Shown here piece by piece: positions 59,402 through 64,000 of a stretch of DNA of 64,000 nucleotides. This DNA comes from Phytoseiulus persimilis (lineage: Eukaryota; Arthropoda; Arachnida; Mesostigmata; Phytoseiidae). The position numbers were made by a program, and so were the translations under genes. How positions within the stretch are numbered: position 1 is the stretch's first letter; the number at the start of each line of letters is the position of its first letter. Below the pieces are notes generated by a model. That model saw only the letters and a program-made list of their open reading frames with translations. It had not been told where the DNA came from and made no database searches. The stretch lies in contig CM075104.1 in assembly GCA_037576195.1 (NCBI GenBank), positions 2,238,775 to 2,302,774 of the forward strand, in the 5' to 3' direction.

Positions 59402-59432
59402 CACGTTGTGTTCCAAAAATCTTCGTCGCCAA

Positions 59433-59562
59433 TTGAAGTGGCTCGATTACAATGAGAACGCGTCGTTATCTCTAGTCGTAACATTCTTCGTTCCGATCAT
59501 CTTTATTTATATTGAATCCGGCCCCGACACCATTACTTTCCAATTCTGGAGGGGTGAGAATC
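59433..59562 (-). repeat. Possible 5' LTR remnant of the gypsy element
   Basis: Adjoins the putative primer-binding site. The minus strand has TATAAATAAA about 75 bp upstream of the binding site, suiting a promoter TATA box, and a copy of the 45-bp unit found at 56687-56822. The outer end of the repeat could not be fixed. Confidence 0.5.
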
Positions 59563-60306
59563 ACAGAGACTCACGGCCATCAGAATAAGTCGCTGTTACC
59601 GCACGGTATCCACTGCAGCGGTCCTGGTTCTGGCTCGAACACTCCCATGGCCGATTCTCGCAGAGGAAAGAACCGAACTGTACAGGGCATCGAAGATCAG
59701 GGATCGGCCATACGACTCCGACAACGAAGACGAAGGAGCTCGTTCGGAAGAAGACATAAAAGGAGAAAGCTACACGAAGCGGCAACGTGCCTGGGGCGCT
59801 GCAACCACGGGAAGGTCGACCCACTCATGCATACCAGATGTCAAGAGAGACAGTTTTTTCAGGGGCCACGGCAACTTCCAGAAGTACCTTCACTCCATCA
59901 GGAAGAGATAAGCCCTTGCAAGGCAGAGAGCTGCTCTTGCGGGACCACGGGGCCGGAGTTGGTTAAGAAGATGCTTGAATCGGAGGAACAGTGGAACACA
60001 ATAAGCCGTAAAATAGCATGCATTCTCAAGAAGAGGGACGCGCTCATCCGACAAAAAACGACAATCTCGACGGGCTGGAGCCCCGGCAGGCCAGACGTGA
60101 AAAGGAATAGCGACCCAGATAGCAGGAGTACAGAGTGTCTAAGATAGGAAGGCTCCTGGTGACCCGGAAGTAATGCAAATAACAGATTCCTGTGAACAGG
60201 TATCTCGGAAGTCCCAATTCACCAGAGGGCGAAGATGGGTGTGTTTTTTAGAGGAATCACCTCAGTACCAGAAAGTTTCCATACCTCTGGTCTCCGAAGG
60301 GATTTT
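59563..60306. other. No recognised gene between two retroelements
   Basis: A 211-codon plus-strand frame spans 59512-60147, but shows no domain and overlaps the repeat. It may be chance. The right part may hold the 3' untranslated tail of the LINE that ends near here. Confidence 0.4.
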
Positions 60307-61065
60307 TCACACCATTCTCAGAGAAAAAAAAACTCTTGCAAGTGCCAGGAGGGCTGACTTCCTACTATTGTCGTATAGGTGAACGGCTGTTGTTTCCGAC
60401 TCCTTGTGCATTCGATAGAATTCGAGTAAAGATTTACAAGCCATCCCGCTCACCCAGTCGTTGTCCTGTGTGGCTTTGATCTTCTCGTCCAGCAGACGAT
60501 TTAAGAAGCCGAGGAGTGCTCTTCCGGTCTCATCATGTCGAGAATGCGTGGCTATTTGCAATGTGTCGCATCTGAACTTGACTTTGAGCTCGTCCACCCC
60601 TGCACAGGCTTTTGTTTCAATGTTTTTTGCTTTCAACATGTCCAGTATCATTTCCGGCCAGCGAATTCCCGCAATGCAACTGATTCGAGCAAAATACTTG
60701 GGTTTACTCTCGGCGTTCCGCGCTTCGAAGGATGACCAATTGAGTTCGGACTCAAGAAACTCATTGGCAACATTCAACCCGGTGATGCCAAGTGCCCATC
60801 GCGCTGTGCGCCGTCGGGTCTTCCCTAGCTCGTCACTTGTCTTCTTAGTCATCACAGTGACTGAATTAGCATAGGTTAGTTTGGGAACAGCCACTGCTTT
60901 CCAGAATGTCTTCGATAGCTCAGACTTGCCGGAGCTCCAGAGTATCTGGGCGTGCATCTGGTTCAGGGCTTCTTTGGACGTGCTGATGCAAATATCTTCC
61001 TCTTTCTTGAGATAGTTTGCTCCATCACACAGTGTTATTCCCAGGTATTTGTATTCCTCAGCCAC
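60307..61065 (-). pseudogene. LINE reverse transcriptase C-terminal part
   Basis: 252 codons beginning with the YKYLGITL motif that follows the catalytic centre in LINE polymerases, then KTFWKAVAVPKLTYA, then the tail. This is the longest intact piece of the element. Confidence 0.88.
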
Positions 61066-61455
61066 CGGTATCGGCTCAACTTGAACTTTCAGTCCTGCTC
61101 AGGCTCCAACCTGATGTCGAGAAAAGATCAAGACGGCACTCTTCTTTGGATTGAGATGCAGTTTCATTTCGTCTCCAAACTCGGATGTGACCTGAAAGAG
61201 TTCTCGGATGTCTGCACTGTTCCTCGCCATGAGCGTTGCAGTAGATCATCGGCGAAGAGCAAACCTGGTACGTTGGTGTACCTCTTCTCAGTTACGTTCC
61301 TGGAATCGCCCCTACTCCAAATTTCGAAATCGATCCCGGTTCTCATCAGGCGATTCCCTAATTCTGAGAAATAAATGAAGAATAATAAACTGCTGAGCGA
61401 ACAGCATGTGTTTCACCCCTTCAGTGGTGTACAGTCAGTCTGAGTCGGTTTTATT

Positions 61456-61655
61456 TCACACAAGCTTCACTTGATTGTCCATGTATAATCGCCTCAGTAG
61501 GTCTATCCACGCCGCATTCATTCCAGCATGAGACAGTATTTTCCACAATTTGTTTCTATCTATTTTGTCGAACGCTCGCGAGCAATCGAGGAAACAGGCA
61601 GCCAGGCCTTGCTTCTTTCTGCTGGACAATTCTATGACAGTTCGCAACAGGTGGT
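61456..61655 (-). pseudogene. LINE reverse transcriptase N-terminal motifs
   Basis: Codes the palm motif A region FLDCSRAFDKID. It follows directly on membrane-protein gene sequence at about 61655. Confidence 0.9.
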
Positions 61656-62144
61656 CAGAAAGAAACTCACGAGGTCAGTGACTGTCCATCCCAGGAATGC
61701 CACAAGAACGACTTGCACGCTCTGGAACTCAATCACTTCGGAGTTTTCTCGACTGCCGAACATCTTGAGTGCATCATATCTTCAAACGAGGTTTGCTGTG
61801 ACAGACTGAACGTTAAGCTTGATTGGTCCACGCTTTCCCCGAGTATTAGACCTGCCGAGCTCCTTCCAGAATTGCGTTTCGTAGTAGTCGTCTGGGTGGA
61901 GAGACGCTCTGACATGATGATATATCAGCGAACCATGCTTTGAAATCTGTTCCGAAAACTTGAAAGCTTCCTCGAATAGAACGTGACCGCAAAAACTCAA
62001 GCCTGGCAGGCAAATGGGTTGAGAGGTGTTCGAGCCATCGATTAGCTCAAAGACCAAGTTGCGTCTGAAATTACTCAGCTGAAAATTCATGAGTTCCGGA
62101 TCGTCGCACATGGTTTGATACTGAGCGAGAAACGCGAGTTTCGT
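61655..62144 (-). pseudogene. Membrane-protein gene A, exon with in-frame stop, cut by the LINE
   Basis: An open stretch starts after a possible acceptor (cccaactag, boundary 62144). It codes a segment with the motif ASLHPDDYYETQFW, then a basic region and a predicted membrane helix (VQVVLVAFLGWTVTDLVSFF). A TGA at 61782-61784 interrupts the frame where the paralogue has a charged residue pair before RYHEL. Similarity to the copy at 63657-63998 is clear on both sides of the TGA and ends at about 61655, where LINE sequence begins. A cytosolic loop followed by a helix, with an RYxxL motif, would fit a gustatory-receptor-type chemoreceptor, but the family is not proven. The gene looks dead. Confidence 0.6.
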
Positions 62145-62501
62145 CTAGTTGGGCTAATTGGCGGTCGACAACGAAATCACCGAGCACCCCTTCTTCTAAT
62201 TCGCTTCAGTAATCGATCCCAGACCGTTGATCGACTTCTTTCCTAGCTCCGGGATATTGAACTCATTCGCGTTACCTGTGTCGGACCACTTCCAGCGAGC
62301 TCCTGAGGTCTCGCAAGTATCAATTGAGCACTGCAAAGAATGAATGCTCTGCTCGCAAGGCGAGGACATCACTTCTCCTGTACTCCTGTCAGATGACTGA
62401 TCGGGAACCGAATCAGCAAAAAAAAGCAAACCGCATATGAGCATGCTCGGAGTTTCCTGTAGGGAACTCGAGATGAGAGACTCGATGCTGTTGCCACTTA
62501 C

Positions 62502-62624
62502 AAGGTGGTATGAAGCTCTCAGGACGGATGAGAACCGAGTCAGAGATCGATATGGTCGAATCGAGAGAATCCACGGCAGAACGATGAGAGGAACGATCGT
62601 GAGAGGCAATTCAAGGGTTGAATA
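62502..62624 (-). CDS. Candidate upstream exon of gene A, membrane segment
   Basis: Bounded by a good acceptor (cgctgccacag) and donor (gtaagt). It is 41 codons in phase 0, with a strong hydrophobic stretch (LPLTIVPLIVLPWILSI) followed by basic residues (RPYRSLTRF), as in a transmembrane helix with a cytosolic end. A further exon-like stretch follows at about 62270-62385 with a donor (ACAG gtaacg). I could not join these exons to the one at 62144 in frame, so the model is provisional. Confidence 0.35.
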
Positions 62625-63656
62625 CTGTGGCAGCGTCAATACAAATCGGGTTTTCCACGGGAGTGGGACTGCGAGTCGGACTGAGAGAAAGGTGTACGCG
62701 TACACGTACACGATTCTGTTCTGGAAGGAGAAAAGGACATCCTCGTCTGAGCATCCATAACTCGGTTCCCCAATCGGGAAAATTTCAACAAAGTGCACTC
62801 ACGTGGTTGCAGCTGCTGAATGGCACGATATGGCTGATGTTTCCGTCTGGGAAAGCTAGCCGGGAAAACAAGACGTCGAACTGTGTGAGCTGCGGTTCGA
62901 GACGCGCTCGACGGAATCGGGAACTTCCTTGGCGTCGCTGAGAGATGCATCTCTAACACAATGACGGTTTTGCCTACCACGCGCCCCGATCTTCTGATGA
63001 TGAGGCTCGAATGCACGTTTTCCGCGTGTGCATGTCTGAGCACTACGAAAGTGCTCCTATATCTATGATAATAATACGTATATTCAATTATTTTCTGAGA
63101 TCCTCCCGTATCTTCAACGGTTTCTCGTGGAACAACTCGTACAATCTGAGCTCCCGGACTTGCATGGGAACACGCTTCTCCATCTGGAAGTGTTCGACGG
63201 TATCGATAACGTGATCGCAATGACGCGACCCACGATGACGCGATCCACAATGCTTGTAAATATCCCAGAACGCACTGACTTCACGAGTGGACTGGGTTTC
63301 TCACCTGGTTCCCAAGACACGGTGATCTGCCTGTGTTTGGAATTCAGTGTCATGGGCTGTGTTGGAAGATATATCTGCACCTGAGGCAGACTTGAAAGAC
63401 AGTTGAAAGATGTCATGGAGTCAGGAGAGCACGAACGCGAAAGTCATTTCTTGGCCCTTGGTGGGCTGCTAGCAATTTGCTTCGCAGATTTTGAGGAGTA
63501 TTCAAGTCGCGTTCCCAGCCATCGAGGGACACTAGAGCGATTGAGCAGTACTCGAAACCTCATGGAACCGGGAAGCCAACATGATGGGAGCAATCATCGG
63601 AGCCATTCCGAGGAGTAATTCAGGTGACTCCATTGCGCAGTCCAAGCTTCATTTCT
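62625..63656. other. Between gene A and gene B, exons not resolved
   Basis: Probably contains the first exons of gene A and the last exons of gene B, both on the minus strand. Splice-like stretches (for example a coding-looking VQIYLPTQPMTLNS segment at about 63310-63380) are present, but no consistent gene model could be drawn. Confidence 0.35.
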
Positions 63657-63998
63657 TCATGATCTTCGACGCTGGAATCCTTCTTCTGACGCGAATTCAC
63701 TCGCGAGAACCGCTCGAAATAACTCAGCGCTACTTTTTCTCAGAAGCATACTCATGAGATATGCCCCCATCAATCCGTGAAATGTCACAAGAAGGAGCAC
63801 CACACTTCGGAATTCGATGGCTTCGAAGCTCTCTCGATTTTCGAGCATCCTTAGCTCATGATATCTCTTCTCAAGTTTCGTTGTAATGGACTGAACTCTC
63901 TGTTTAATAGATTTTGAACTTCTCCATTCCTTTCTTCTAAACCCCCGTATCCAGAACCGAGTTTCGTAAGGATCATCTGGGTAGAGAGACGAGTTAAC
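63657..63998 (-). CDS. Membrane-protein gene B (paralogue of gene A), partial at window end
   Basis: An open stretch entering from the right edge. It shows SSLYPDDPYETRFW, a basic linker, then VQSITTKLEKRYHELRMLEN and a hydrophobic helix (VVLLLVTFHGLMGAYLMSMLL). It aligns with gene A over about 110 codons without a stop until 63657-63659. The point where it leaves the coding exon is uncertain, as the final residues may already be intron. Two such copies in the same direction about 2 kb apart imply a tandem gene family. A chemoreceptor of the gustatory type is my best suggestion, with low certainty. Confidence 0.5.
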   Translation of the reverse strand, partial: VNSSLYPDDPYETRFWIRGFRRKEWRSSKSIKQRVQSITTKLEKRYHELRMLENRESFEAIEFRSVVLLLVTFHGLMGAYLMSMLLRKSSAELFRAVLASEFASEEGFQRRRS

Positions 63999-64000
63999 GT

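Larger units (their letters stand above)
56854..59432 (-). mobile_element. Decayed Ty3/gypsy LTR retrotransposon
   Basis: The internal part of a gypsy-type element in the order gag, protease, reverse transcriptase, RNase H, cut off at 56854 before any integrase. Upstream of gag the minus strand reads TTGGCGACGAAGAT, which resembles a primer-binding site just inside a 5' LTR. Three in-frame stops (59078-59080, 58763-58765, 57899-57901) and at least two frameshifts (about 57420 and 57290) make it inactive. Tandem repeats related to each other lie on both sides. The family is secure from the protease and polymerase motifs. Confidence 0.95.
60307..61655 (-). mobile_element. 5'-truncated non-LTR retrotransposon (LINE)
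   Basis: Carries the central and C-terminal part of a LINE reverse transcriptase on the minus strand. The first recognisable motif, DHLLRTVIEL, is followed by AACFLDCSRAFDKIDRNKLW at about 61560-61610 (catalytic aspartate of motif A), VPGLLFADDLL at about 61220-61260 (the FADD catalytic pair), and then the long post-polymerase region to a stop at 60307. The segment between (61347-61455) is degraded with frame changes. There is no endonuclease domain, as usual for 5'-truncated copies. The 5' boundary lies at the point where similarity between the two membrane-protein paralogues stops. The clade is not certain. Confidence 0.92.

Noticed and set aside
59512-60147. 211-codon plus-strand ORF between two retroelements
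   Set aside because: No domain is visible, it begins within the LTR-like repeat and runs antisense to both elements. Chance is more likely.
1-64000. CRISPR arrays, bacterial operons, phage or plasmid modules
   Set aside because: The window has spliced animal genes and eukaryotic transposons. No regularly spaced repeats or prokaryotic gene order was seen.

Overview
The window looks like nuclear DNA of an arthropod. The reasons are spliced genes with short GT-AG introns, an intronless vesicular acetylcholine transporter upstream of a choline acetyltransferase, and a mix of mariner, Ty3/gypsy and LINE remnants. Small introns, roughly even base composition and compact repeats would fit a mesostigmatan mite or another chelicerate, but that placement is inference only.

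The core of the window is a cholinergic gene locus on the minus strand. VAChT is a single open frame at 34669-36237. About 19 kb further along in the direction of transcription lies choline acetyltransferase, whose eleven coding exons run from 15739 down to 7453. All ten introns have canonical GT-AG ends and consistent phase. One protein makes acetylcholine and the other loads it into synaptic vesicles. In animals the two are usually made from one regulated locus, with VAChT inside the first ChAT intron. The ChAT start codon is not certain. One small exon (16680-16715) and one splice donor upstream of VAChT (36470) are possible pieces of the missing 5' end.

The left flank (1-3620) is a transposon graveyard. 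It holds an internally deleted mariner with 26-bp terminal inverted repeats and a TA target duplication, a fragment of a MULE-like transposase, and a 707-bp TA-flanked foldback element whose left arm is split by about 330 bp.

The right flank (54.3-64 kb) holds a decayed Ty3/gypsy element, with gag, protease, reverse transcriptase and RNase H but no integrase, between copies of a short repeat. It also holds a 5'-truncated LINE that abuts the end of a probable membrane-protein gene, and a second, undisrupted paralogue of that gene running off the right edge. The family is not firmly identified; a gustatory-receptor-like chemoreceptor is possible.

The long stretches 15.8-34.6 kb and 36.3-54.3 kb contain many chance open frames on both strands, but nothing recognisable as a gene. 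They are best read as intron and regulatory or intergenic DNA of the cholinergic locus. No clearly new biological system was found.
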